From Clostridiales bacterium (GTDB lineage: Bacteria > Bacillota > Clostridia > Lachnospirales > Lachnospiraceae), in contig JAHZAR010000017.1 in NCBI GenBank assembly GCA_019423835.1, positions 26,068 through 31,252 of the forward strand: a stretch of DNA of 5,185 nt, given 5' to 3'. Position numbers and translations under genes: made by a program. The notes beneath the pieces are model-generated. The model worked only from the letters and a program-made list of their open reading frames with translations. It ran no database searches and was not told the DNA's origin. Shown piece after piece: positions 1 to 5,185 of this stretch (position 1 is its first letter; each line of letters opens with the position of its first letter).

Positions 1-589
1 CCCTTGCTCCAATGGCACCGGCTGCTTCAATATACTCCACCTCTCTTACTGTCAGCACAGAACCGCGCACAATCCTTGCGAAGGTTGGTACTGCAGACAG
101 AGACAGAGAAATTATCAGGTTTGTAGTGTTGGCTCCCAGAGCTGCCACAATGACGATGGCTAAAAGTGTCATGGGAATTGCCAGAAAAATATCTGTAATT
201 CTCATAATGATACTGTCTATCAGCCCTCCATAATAACCTGATACTGCTCCCAGGACTCCACCCAGCACCAGGCTTATGATCACTGAAACAAAGCTCACCG
301 ACAGGGATAGACGGCTTCCATGAACCACACGGGCCAGGAGATCTCTGCCGTACTCGTCTGTGCCAAAGGGATGAGCCATGGAAGGCCACTGAAGTCGCTG
401 AGAAATGTTCTGCTCTATTACCTGCGTATTGTAGTCAAACAGGAGATCTGCAGATACCGATATCAGAACCAGGAGGATCAGAAAAACAAGCCCTGCTATG
501 GCAGCCTTGTTTTTCATAAGCTGTCCTGCCACCTCCTTAAACTGACTGGTCTTTTTATACTTTTTAACACTTGTCAGAGAATACTCCAT
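1..589 (-). CDS. DppC/OppC-family ABC transporter permease, 3' end outside window
   Basis: Second inner-membrane channel subunit of a peptide/nickel-type ABC importer. It should pair with the permease encoded just upstream and pass substrate handed over by the lipoprotein binding protein. The 196 visible residues start at an ATG with AGGAGG 5 nt upstream (595-600). They show a basic cytoplasmic N-terminus, a first membrane segment (about residues 29-47, the OppC N-terminal domain), and the family hallmark HPFGTDEYGRDLLARV (73-88). Further membrane segments follow (about 96-117, 134-152 and 157-170). The sequence is cut at EYIEAAGAIGAR (185-196), the start of the EAA loop that contacts the ATPase. 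Family members are usually about 270-310 residues, so roughly a third is missing. Only 14 nt separate it from the preceding stop codon, so co-translation is likely. The substrate (dipeptide, oligopeptide, nickel, glutathione) cannot be told from the permease. Confidence 0.95.
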   Translation of the reverse strand, partial: MEYSLTSVKKYKKTSQFKEVAGQLMKNKAAIAGLVFLILLVLISVSADLLFDYNTQVIEQNISQRLQWPSMAHPFGTDEYGRDLLARVVHGSRLSLSVSFVSVIISLVLGGVLGAVSGYYGGLIDSIIMRITDIFLAIPMTLLAIVIVAALGANTTNLIISLSLSAVPTFARIVRGSVLTVREVEYIEAAGAIGAR

Positions 590-603
590 TGTTTCCTCCT
601 TCT

Positions 604-1530
604 TTATGAATACATGGATCGGATTCTCGGATCCACAAAGCCGTAGAGAAGGTCAATCAACAGATTGACCACCGAGAAACAGACTGTCATGACAATGATA
701 CAGCCCAGAACCATCGGCACATCCCGGGCATTAATAGACTGCACTAAAAGCCTTCCAATCCCCGGCCATGCAAAAACGGTTTCAGTCAGCACAGAACCGC
801 CCAAAAGCTGGCCCAGCTGGATTCCGCACACCGTAATAGTAGGAATCAAGGCATTTTTAAACGCATGCTTCATAATAACCTGCCGTCTGGAGACCCCCTT
901 TGCCCTGGCCGTTCTGATATAGTCCTGCCTGATTGTCTCCAGCATGGAAGAACGCGTAGTCCTGGCAATGGCAGCCATATTCATAAATCCCAAAGAAATA
1001 GCTGGCAGGATATAGCTCTTCCAGCTCTCCGCCCCCTGCACCGGAAGCCACCCAAGCTTCAGAGAGAAACAGAGGACAAGAAGCAGAGCCAGCCAGAAGA
1101 TCGGCATGGACACACCGATTAGAGACAAAATCATGCTGATATTGTCAAACCAGGTGTTCTGTTTCACTGCTGCCAGAATTCCCAGTGGGATTGCCAGTAT
1201 AATAGAAATTACTCCTGCCACAACAGAAAGATTCAGAGTATAGGGGAATCTTGCAAATACCTCCTCGGCTACAGGACGTTTCGTAGAATAAGAGGTTCCC
1301 AGATCACCCTGCACAAAATTCACCATATATCTGCCGTACTGCATAATTGCCGGATCATTCAGCCCCATCTCCTCTCGAAGTTCCTCCACTTGTTCCTGTG
1401 TAGCGCTCTCTCCCAGTATGAGTTTTGCCGCATCACCTGGTGCAAGCTGCATGATCATAAAGACGAGAAATGTCACTCCGATGACAACCGGTATCAGGGC
1501 CAGCAGCCTTTTTATGACATACTTAACCAT
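604..1530 (-). CDS. DppB/OppB-family ABC transporter permease
   Basis: Complete 308-residue integral membrane permease, a normal length for this family (about 305-340). It forms the heterodimeric channel with the DppC-type subunit encoded next. The N-terminal segment VIKRLLALIPVVIGVTFLVF (5-24) with following QLAPGD (28-33) is typical of DppB/OppB. The conserved QGDLGTSY lies at 74-81, and later membrane segments are near 98-122, 132-157, 172-190, 230-248 and 273-297. The EAA loop is TARAKGVSRRQVIMKHAFKNALIP (split here as 207-220 and 221-230), with the invariant A and G of the ATPase coupling helix. PGIGRL (256-261) and the C-terminal DPR (300-302) are also family features. The start is supported by GGAGG 5 nt upstream (1536-1540). 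It is preceded by a hairpin that separates it from the binding-protein gene. I see no damage or unusual residues. The substrate is not predictable from this subunit. Confidence 0.97.
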   Translation of the reverse strand: MVKYVIKRLLALIPVVIGVTFLVFMIMQLAPGDAAKLILGESATQEQVEELREEMGLNDPAIMQYGRYMVNFVQGDLGTSYSTKRPVAEEVFARFPYTLNLSVVAGVISIILAIPLGILAAVKQNTWFDNISMILSLIGVSMPIFWLALLLVLCFSLKLGWLPVQGAESWKSYILPAISLGFMNMAAIARTTRSSMLETIRQDYIRTARAKGVSRRQVIMKHAFKNALIPTITVCGIQLGQLLGGSVLTETVFAWPGIGRLLVQSINARDVPMVLGCIIVMTVCFSVVNLLIDLLYGFVDPRIRSMYS

Positions 1531-1560
1531 AAAATCCTCCTTTTTCTGAATTTCAAAAGA

Positions 1561-1590
1561 CCGCCGGGCATTCTGCTCTCTGCCCGGCGG
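1561..1590 (-). terminator. GC-rich intercistronic hairpin, possible partial terminator or mRNA 3'-end stabiliser
   Basis: CCGCCGGGCA (1561-1570) and TGCCCGGCGG (1581-1590) form a perfect 10-bp stem with a 10-nt loop, between the binding-protein stop codon (1620) and the permease ribosome binding site (1540). On the transcribed minus strand the stem is followed by TCTTTTG, a short and interrupted U run, so full termination is unlikely. Partial termination or protection of the upstream message from 3' exonucleases fits better, and both are known ways of making more binding protein than permease in ABC operons. A near copy of the 5' arm (CGGCCGGGC on the minus strand, 1590-1598) could pair with the same 3' arm with one mismatch, so two mutually exclusive folds are possible. 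The structure is seen directly; the function is inferred. Confidence 0.6.
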
Positions 1591-1619
1591 CCCGGCCGTT
1601 TGGCTTGTCCAATCGATCC

Positions 1620-3194
1620 TTACTTCCAGTACATGTCATTAAATCCCACATATCCAGTAGCACTGGCTGTCACGCCTCCCAGATTGGCATTATAGGCCCT
1701 GAACATTAACGGCTGGTAAAGTGAAATCTGAGGTGCCATACCGTTGATCTGCTCCACAATCTGTTCAATCTTCTCTACCCTCTGCGCCTCATCAATCGTC
1801 GCCTCTGCATCCTTTACCAGAGCGTCAATCTCCGGATCATTCAGGGAACCTGGATAGGTAAGAGCCCGGTCAGAATGGTACCTCTGAATATAGGTAAGCG
1901 CATTGGACGGGGACCAGGAGCTGATTAAGCCTGTATAGTTTCCTGCCTCCCAGTCTGAGAAATAGGTGGCTGTATCTGTGGATACCACCTCTACCTGAAT
2001 TCCCAGCTTTGCAAGATTACTCTGCATTACTGTCGCAGCAGCTACTTTTGTCTCATTGGAACAGATAATTGGCAGCACAATGTCCTCTGGATTTCCTCCC
2101 CACTGTTCCAGATATTCCTGAGCTTTCTCCAGGTCATAGGTACAGGCACCCTCTTCCGTGCTTCCCGCATATCCCATAGCTATGGAAGTATAGTTTGGAA
2201 CTCCATACCCATTTAGAGCAGCTGCGATAATATCTTCCCTGTTGATTCCATAATTGATGGCCTGCCGGACATTCACATCATTGAATGGCTCCTTATCGAG
2301 ATTCAGGCCCAGGAAAAAGTTCTCAACGCTTGTAATCTCTTTTACCTCATATTTGCTGTTTTCCTTGAGCCGTTCCACGTCTGCACTGGGCACCTCATAA
2401 ACAAAATCTACCTCCCCAGCCTCCAGAGCAATCGTTCGGGATGTCCCTTCGGGAATTATTTTAAAAATCAGATTTGGGATGGAGGCTCTTCGCTCTGTGT
2501 CAAAATATTCATCAAAGGCCTCAAAAGTCAGGGAATCGCCATACTGCCAGGAGACAAATTTATATGGCCCTGTGCCCACAGGTTCTGCATTGAAATCATG
2601 CCCCGATTCAATCAGCTCCTCCGGCACAATAAAATTATAATGGTAGGCCAGATCCGCCAGAAGGCCTGCATAGGGCCCATCTGTCACAATTTTTACAGTA
2701 GAATCATCGACTGCCTCCACCGACTGAATATTTTTCGTATAGTTCGCACTGCCTGGAAAGGTCTTGGCCCACTCAATACTGGCTTTCACATCTTCAGCCG
2801 TGCATGTCTCCCCGTTATGGAATTTAATATTATCTTTCAAGGTAAAAATCCAGTCTGTATCATTTTCCACAGTATATTCTGCTGCCAGATCGGGAACAAC
2901 TTCCAATGTCTCATGATCCACTCGCATCAGTCCGTTATAGGTGAGAATATTCATGTACACAGAAATCACGGAATCGTGATCACAGGTGGTCAGGGACGGC
3001 GGTTCTCCCGTCAAAGCCACGGTGAGCGTGTCTTTTTTCTTTCCGCTCTGAGCCTCTCCCTGTACACTTTTACCGGAATCCCCCTCCGTATTTTCCCCTG
3101 AACTTCCTCCTGTTGTCGCGCATCCCGCCAGAGACCCGGCTGTCAGGACAGCTGCCAGCAGAACTCCCAGAAACTTTTTGGCTTTTTTCATCAT
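1620..3194 (-). CDS. Family 5 extracellular solute-binding lipoprotein of a peptide/nickel-type ABC importer
   Basis: Surface lipoprotein that captures the substrate and delivers it to the two permeases encoded downstream. The 524 residues match the usual size of DppA/OppA-like proteins (500-600). The signal peptide has MMKKAKK, a hydrophobic core and a lipobox LAGC with the lipidated cysteine at residue 25. A Gly/Ser-rich, charged tether (26-54) follows. The family 5 domain runs from about 57 to the end. Its signature region around 103-137 includes DWIFTLKDNIKFHNGE and TAEDVK; other family motifs are VGTGPYKF (206-213), FLGLNL (294-299) and VRQAINYGINREDII (309-323). Two adjacent ATG codons sit 6 and 9 nt after AGGAGG (3201-3206); I chose the first. 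Four cysteines remain in the mature part (71, 131, 351, 378). It is the first gene of the operon and is divergent from a LysR-type regulator. The ligand could be peptide, nickel, glutathione or another small molecule; sequence alone does not decide. Confidence 0.96.
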   Translation of the reverse strand: MMKKAKKFLGVLLAAVLTAGSLAGCATTGGSSGENTEGDSGKSVQGEAQSGKKKDTLTVALTGEPPSLTTCDHDSVISVYMNILTYNGLMRVDHETLEVVPDLAAEYTVENDTDWIFTLKDNIKFHNGETCTAEDVKASIEWAKTFPGSANYTKNIQSVEAVDDSTVKIVTDGPYAGLLADLAYHYNFIVPEELIESGHDFNAEPVGTGPYKFVSWQYGDSLTFEAFDEYFDTERRASIPNLIFKIIPEGTSRTIALEAGEVDFVYEVPSADVERLKENSKYEVKEITSVENFFLGLNLDKEPFNDVNVRQAINYGINREDIIAAALNGYGVPNYTSIAMGYAGSTEEGACTYDLEKAQEYLEQWGGNPEDIVLPIICSNETKVAAATVMQSNLAKLGIQVEVVSTDTATYFSDWEAGNYTGLISSWSPSNALTYIQRYHSDRALTYPGSLNDPEIDALVKDAEATIDEAQRVEKIEQIVEQINGMAPQISLYQPLMFRAYNANLGGVTASATGYVGFNDMYWK

Positions 3195-3287
3195 GCTTCT
3201 CCTCCTTTATTTTTTGATTTTTATTATCTTTTTGTATTATCCTGTTTAATGTTTATTTTTAATAAATAATGCCTTATTTTTTTCTGT
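3195..3287 (-). other. AT-rich 5' untranslated leader of the transporter operon
   Basis: If the extended -10 at 3294-3302 is used, transcription begins near 3287 and leaves a leader of about 93 nt before the binding-protein ATG. The leader is almost entirely A and T, with many A runs on the sense strand, ending in AAAGGAGG (3201-3208). I see only weak AU stems (for example AAATAA and TTATTT at 3264-3269 and 3274-3279) and no recognisable riboswitch or T-box elements. An open, A-rich leader would favour ribosome loading on the first gene. The start point is inferred. Confidence 0.4.
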
Positions 3288-3293
3288 AAATTC

Positions 3294-3302
3294 ATTATAG
3301 CA
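3294..3302 (-). promoter_or_regulatory. Extended -10 promoter of the transporter operon
   Basis: Read on the minus strand, this is TGCTATAAT: a perfect TATAAT (3294-3299) preceded by the TGN extension. At the 16-18 nt spacing upstream (around 3316-3323) there is no sequence like TTGACA. A perfect extended -10 without a -35 is a common arrangement at activator-controlled promoters, which fits the divergent LysR-type gene. The predicted start is near 3287. A competing reading, TTTACA (3285-3290) as -35 with ATTTAT 17 nt later, has a poor -10 and is less likely. Confidence 0.6.
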
Positions 3303-3303
3303 G

Positions 3304-3332
3304 TTGATCTCCACATATAGATAATATATAAT
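3304..3332 (+). promoter_or_regulatory. SigmaA-type promoter of the LysR-type regulator gene
   Basis: TTGATC (3304-3309) is followed after 17 nt by a perfect TATAAT (3327-3332), so start is predicted near 3339 with a leader of about 65 nt. A second TATAAT (3336-3341) has no matching -35. The -35 hexamer lies 4 nt from the opposing transporter -10, and the polymerase footprints on the two strands would overlap. Binding by the regulator could therefore affect both directions, as in many autoregulated LysR-type pairs. Confidence 0.6.
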
Positions 3333-3362
3333 TCCTATAATCGTTACACAAAAATACCTATA
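3331..3362. repeat. Direct repeat ATTCCTATA / ATACCTATA, candidate regulator site
   Basis: ATTCCTATA (3331-3339) and ATACCTATA (3354-3362) differ at one base and start 23 nt apart, about two helical turns. Relative to the predicted transporter start (3287) they are centred near -48 and -71, the zone where LysR-type activators usually bind. They also cover the start region of the regulator gene. The region is AT-rich, so chance similarity is possible. Binding is inferred from position only. Confidence 0.35.
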
Positions 3363-3366
3363 GCAT

Positions 3367-3379
3367 TGCCGCCCAGGCA
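3367..3379. promoter_or_regulatory. T-N11-A dyad, candidate LysR-type operator
   Basis: TGCC (3367-3370), 5 nt, then GGCA (3376-3379) forms a 13-bp interrupted palindrome that fits the T-N11-A pattern of LysR-type recognition sites. It is a GC-rich island in an otherwise AT-rich intergenic region, and it is flanked by the direct repeat GCATTG (3363-3368 and 3380-3385). It would lie in the leader of the regulator message, near -86 relative to the transporter start, which is further out than typical. Alternatively it is just a small hairpin in that leader. Confidence 0.3.
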
Positions 3380-3404
3380 GCATTGACTTCTTAGGAGATT
3401 AACC

Positions 3405-4343
3405 ATGACACTGAATCAGCTGAAATACGTAATCGAAATTGCCAGAACAGGCTCTATCAATAAGGCAGCTAATAACCTTTTTATTTCCCAGCCCGTTCTC
3501 TCAGCCTCCATCAAATCGCTGGAAACCGAGCTTGGAAAGAACATTTTCTCCCGCTCAACAAGGGGTATCGAGTTAACCCCCTTCGGCCAGATTTTTTTGT
3601 CCTATATTACCCCCATTCACATGCAGCTCAAACAGCTCGATGAAATTCTATTTAAAGACGCAAAAAAACCGTCCCTGCGATTCACTATCGCAAGCAACGG
3701 TTTTCACTTTATCAGCAATGTATGTTCCGAACTCTATGGAAAATACCAGAACTCTGGCATAAAAATTGAATCCCGCGAGGCCTTCGGTTTGGAGGCCATG
3801 AACCTTGTGGCCAATCATATTGCAGAGATCGGCATCATCCGCCAGTGGAGCTGTTATAAAAATCTTTACAGCAACCAGTGCCGTGCCCTAAATCTCCAGT
3901 ATTATCCCATCACCACCCTGAACATCGGTATCACAGTTGGAAAGGGAAATCCCCTGTTCTACCAGGAAAGCAGCTATATTTCCAGGGAAATGTTAAAGCC
4001 TTTTCCGATGGTCATGTATGACTATATGGACTCCGGCCCTTTTTCCGATATTTTTGACCGGCTGAAACTGCCCGGATCCGAAAATCGTTTCGTAACCTCC
4101 TCCCGCTCCGTCATCTATGAGATCCTGGAGCACTGTGATGCCTACTATTTGAATTCTACCTACAACTATTCTATCCCGGCCGGAGAGATTAGTACCTCTA
4201 TTACCAACCAGAGAACACTGATCCTGTCCGACTGTGAAATTACTTCGGAGATTGGATGGGTGAAGGCCAAAGATACCGCCCTCTCCCCCATCGCCCAGGA
4301 AGCCATCGAAATGGCACGGGAATTCCTGATTCCTGTAATATGA
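3405..4343 (+). CDS. LysR-type transcriptional regulator
   Basis: Cytoplasmic DNA-binding regulator of 312 residues, a standard length for the family (about 290-320). The N-terminal winged helix-turn-helix is clear: MTLNQLKYVIEIARTGSINK, then AANNLFISQPVLSASIKSLE (21-40), ELGKNIFSRSTRGIELTPFG (42-61), with the recognition helix near 28-38. A linker helix follows (about 62-83), then a co-inducer-binding domain from about residue 91 (LRFTIASNGFHF) to the end. The N-terminal third is strongly typical, while the effector domain is divergent and gives no ligand. The ATG is supported by AGGAG (3393-3397) with a 7-nt spacer. It is transcribed away from the ABC importer operon across a 210-nt region with overlapping promoters, the classic layout for a LysR-type protein controlling its neighbour and itself. 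Whether it activates or represses, and in response to what, is not visible. Confidence 0.95.
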   Translation: MTLNQLKYVIEIARTGSINKAANNLFISQPVLSASIKSLETELGKNIFSRSTRGIELTPFGQIFLSYITPIHMQLKQLDEILFKDAKKPSLRFTIASNGFHFISNVCSELYGKYQNSGIKIESREAFGLEAMNLVANHIAEIGIIRQWSCYKNLYSNQCRALNLQYYPITTLNIGITVGKGNPLFYQESSYISREMLKPFPMVMYDYMDSGPFSDIFDRLKLPGSENRFVTSSRSVIYEILEHCDAYYLNSTYNYSIPAGEISTSITNQRTLILSDCEITSEIGWVKAKDTALSPIAQEAIEMAREFLIPVI

Positions 4344-4366
4344 GAGACCCTGAAAGGCGCACACAC

Positions 4367-4406
4367 AAATGGCCTGAGAGAGACTTCCATCCCTCTCAGG
4401 CCATTT
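4367..4406. terminator. Hairpin between convergent genes, likely bidirectional terminator
   Basis: AAATGGCCTGAGAG (4367-4380) and CTCTCAGGCCATTT (4393-4406) form a perfect 14-bp stem with a 12-nt loop. It starts 23 nt after the stop codon of the LysR-type gene and lies 112 nt beyond the stop of the convergent P-type ATPase gene. The A and T ends of the arms give a short U run (AUUU) on either strand, but neither side has the long U tract of a textbook terminator (CCG follows on plus, GTGTGTG on minus). Stem strength and position make termination the best explanation. Confidence 0.7.
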
Positions 4407-4518
4407 CCGAAGCGCTTCTTCCCATCGCCTCTCTTACTGCTGTTTTTTCATGCCCTGCATCCGTACTCTGTACTGTCTCTATTGAGCTTTTATATCACCG
4501 CTGCGGCTTTCCCTGCCT

Positions 4519-5184
4519 TTAATTCAGGGAAACTCCGCTCTTCTTTTCAATGGCCCGCTCAATGGCCTTCTCGATCTCCATAATCGGGATCACCAGCACT
4601 GAGATAAGCAGCGCCACACCGTACTCGGCCAGAGAGATATGCTCAAACTCAAATGCATCTCTTAAAGCCGGAACATAGATTACAGCTGTAGTACAGATCA
4701 GGGAGGCAACAAACGACCACACCAGATACTTGTTCTGCTTTGGCAGTGTAAAAATAGAATGCCTTCTGGATCTCATGTTGAAGGAGTGGAAAATCTCCAC
4801 CATGGACAGCGTCAGGAACGCCATCGTCATTCCGTCCGGCGAATCGGTGATCTCCCACACTCCAGCCTCCATATAATGGCCGACAAAGTAAGCAGCCATG
4901 GTCAGCACTGTGATCATGATTCCCTGGAACACAATATCAAAGCCCATGCCGTTTGCAAAAATTCCGTCCTTTGAATCTCTCGGAGGCCTCTGCATCGTAT
5001 CCTTCTCCGCTTCCTCCATTCCCAGGGAAATGGCAGGGAAGCAGTCTGTAATCAGGTTAATCCAGAGCAGGTGAACCGGCTTTAAAATAGTAAAGCCCAT
5101 AAGCGTCGCTGCGAACACGGAGATAACCTCTGCCAGGTTTGCAGAGAGCAGAAACTGGATCGCCTTCCTGATATTGTCGTAAAT
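4519..5184 (-). CDS. P2-type (calcium-type) cation-transporting ATPase, C-terminal 221 residues
   Basis: C-terminal membrane domain of an ATP-driven cation pump; the first codons, including the phosphorylation and nucleotide domains, lie past the right edge (complete proteins are about 850-900 residues). The frame is open to the edge and begins IYDNIRKAIQFLLSANLAEV, the standard hinge plus M5 of SERCA/PMCA-like pumps, so the GTG at 5118 is internal and not the start. M5 carries N16 and E19, and M6 has WINLITDCFPAISLGME with N43, T46 and D47 (fragment numbering). These match the calcium-coordinating positions N768, E771, N796, T799 and D800 of SERCA. M8 (about 119-135) has E130 in SMVEIFHSFN, apparently matching SERCA E908. 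M7, M9 and M10 follow, with a short basic tail ending SGVSLN. Calcium export is the likely role; manganese or another divalent cation remains possible. It converges on the LysR-type gene and shows no link to the importer. Confidence 0.95.
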   Translation of the reverse strand: MYDNIRKAIQFLLSANLAEVISVFAATLMGFTILKPVHLLWINLITDCFPAISLGMEEAEKDTMQRPPRDSKDGIFANGMGFDIVFQGIMITVLTMAAYFVGHYMEAGVWEITDSPDGMTMAFLTLSMVEIFHSFNMRSRRHSIFTLPKQNKYLVWSFVASLICTTAVIYVPALRDAFEFEHISLAEYGVALLISVLVIPIMEIEKAIERAIEKKSGVSLN

Positions 5185-5185
5185 T

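Noticed and set aside
320..646. Open frame of 108 codons on the plus strand across the junction of the two permease genes
   Set aside because: It is antisense to two clear permease genes, has no ribosome binding site and no recognisable protein features.
2598..3101. Open frame of 167 codons on the plus strand inside the binding-protein gene
   Set aside because: It is antisense to a well-supported lipoprotein gene whose family motifs occupy the opposite strand; the translated product has no domain signature.
3252..3279. AU-only stems in the transporter leader as a possible riboswitch
   Set aside because: The stems are six weak A-U pairs in low-complexity sequence, with no conserved aptamer or T-box motif.
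3383..3388. TTGACT as a -35 element for the regulator gene
   Set aside because: The matching -10 position falls inside the coding start with no TATAAT-like sequence, and it is only about 20 nt from the ATG.
4409..4418. Perfect 10-bp palindrome GAAGCGCTTC after the convergent hairpin
   Set aside because: It is short and single, has no loop for a stable RNA hairpin and no U tract. It is a common type of chance palindrome.
4256..4522. Open frame of 88 codons running from the end of the LysR-type gene through the convergent hairpin
   Set aside because: It starts inside the regulator gene in another frame, runs through the terminator stem, and has no ribosome binding site or recognisable motif.
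5116..5118. GTG as a start codon for the P-type ATPase fragment
   Set aside because: The same frame continues upstream to the window edge with a conserved M5 hinge (IYDNIRKAIQFLL), so this codon is an internal valine.
1..5185. CRISPR array, insertion sequence, tRNA or rRNA
   Set aside because: I saw no regularly spaced repeats, terminal inverted repeats, transposase motifs or cloverleaf-type sequence. Almost all of the window is explained by five genes and short intergenic regions.

Overview
The window reads as chromosomal DNA of a Gram-positive, anaerobe-type Clostridia, most likely Lachnospiraceae-like. This is inferred from protein style (Lys-rich lipoprotein signal peptide, Gly/Ser-rich tether), strong AGGAGG ribosome binding sites before every visible start, and moderate GC coding DNA separated by very AT-rich promoter DNA. 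No marker gene fixes the taxon.

Region 1 (1-3194, minus strand) is the front end of a peptide/nickel-family (family 5) ABC importer operon, transcribed right to left. It starts with a 524-residue lipoprotein solute-binding protein (3194-1620). A complete DppB/OppB-type permease (1530-604) follows, then a DppC/OppC-type permease (589 to beyond position 1) whose C-terminus lies outside the window. The two permeases are only 14 nt apart. The binding protein is separated from them by 89 nt holding a GC-rich hairpin (1561-1590), which could set a higher dose of binding protein than of permease. ATPase subunits are not in view and would be expected beyond position 1.

Region 2 (3195-3404) is a compact, AT-rich divergent control region. 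An extended -10 promoter (TGCTATAAT on the minus strand) serves the transporter and has no good -35. A near-consensus promoter (TTGATC, 17 nt, TATAAT) serves the opposite-strand regulator. The two overlap, and repeats beside them are candidate regulator sites.

Region 3 (3405-4343, plus strand) is a LysR-type transcriptional regulator, divergent from the transporter and therefore its likely regulator. It ends at a perfect 14-bp stem hairpin (4367-4406) lying between convergent genes.

Region 4 (4519-5184, minus strand) is the C-terminal 221 residues of a P2-type, calcium-type cation-transporting ATPase, entering from the right edge and apparently unrelated to the transporter. I found no mobile element, CRISPR array, RNA gene or clearly novel system. 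The window looks like an ordinary metabolic locus whose most interesting part is its regulatory DNA.
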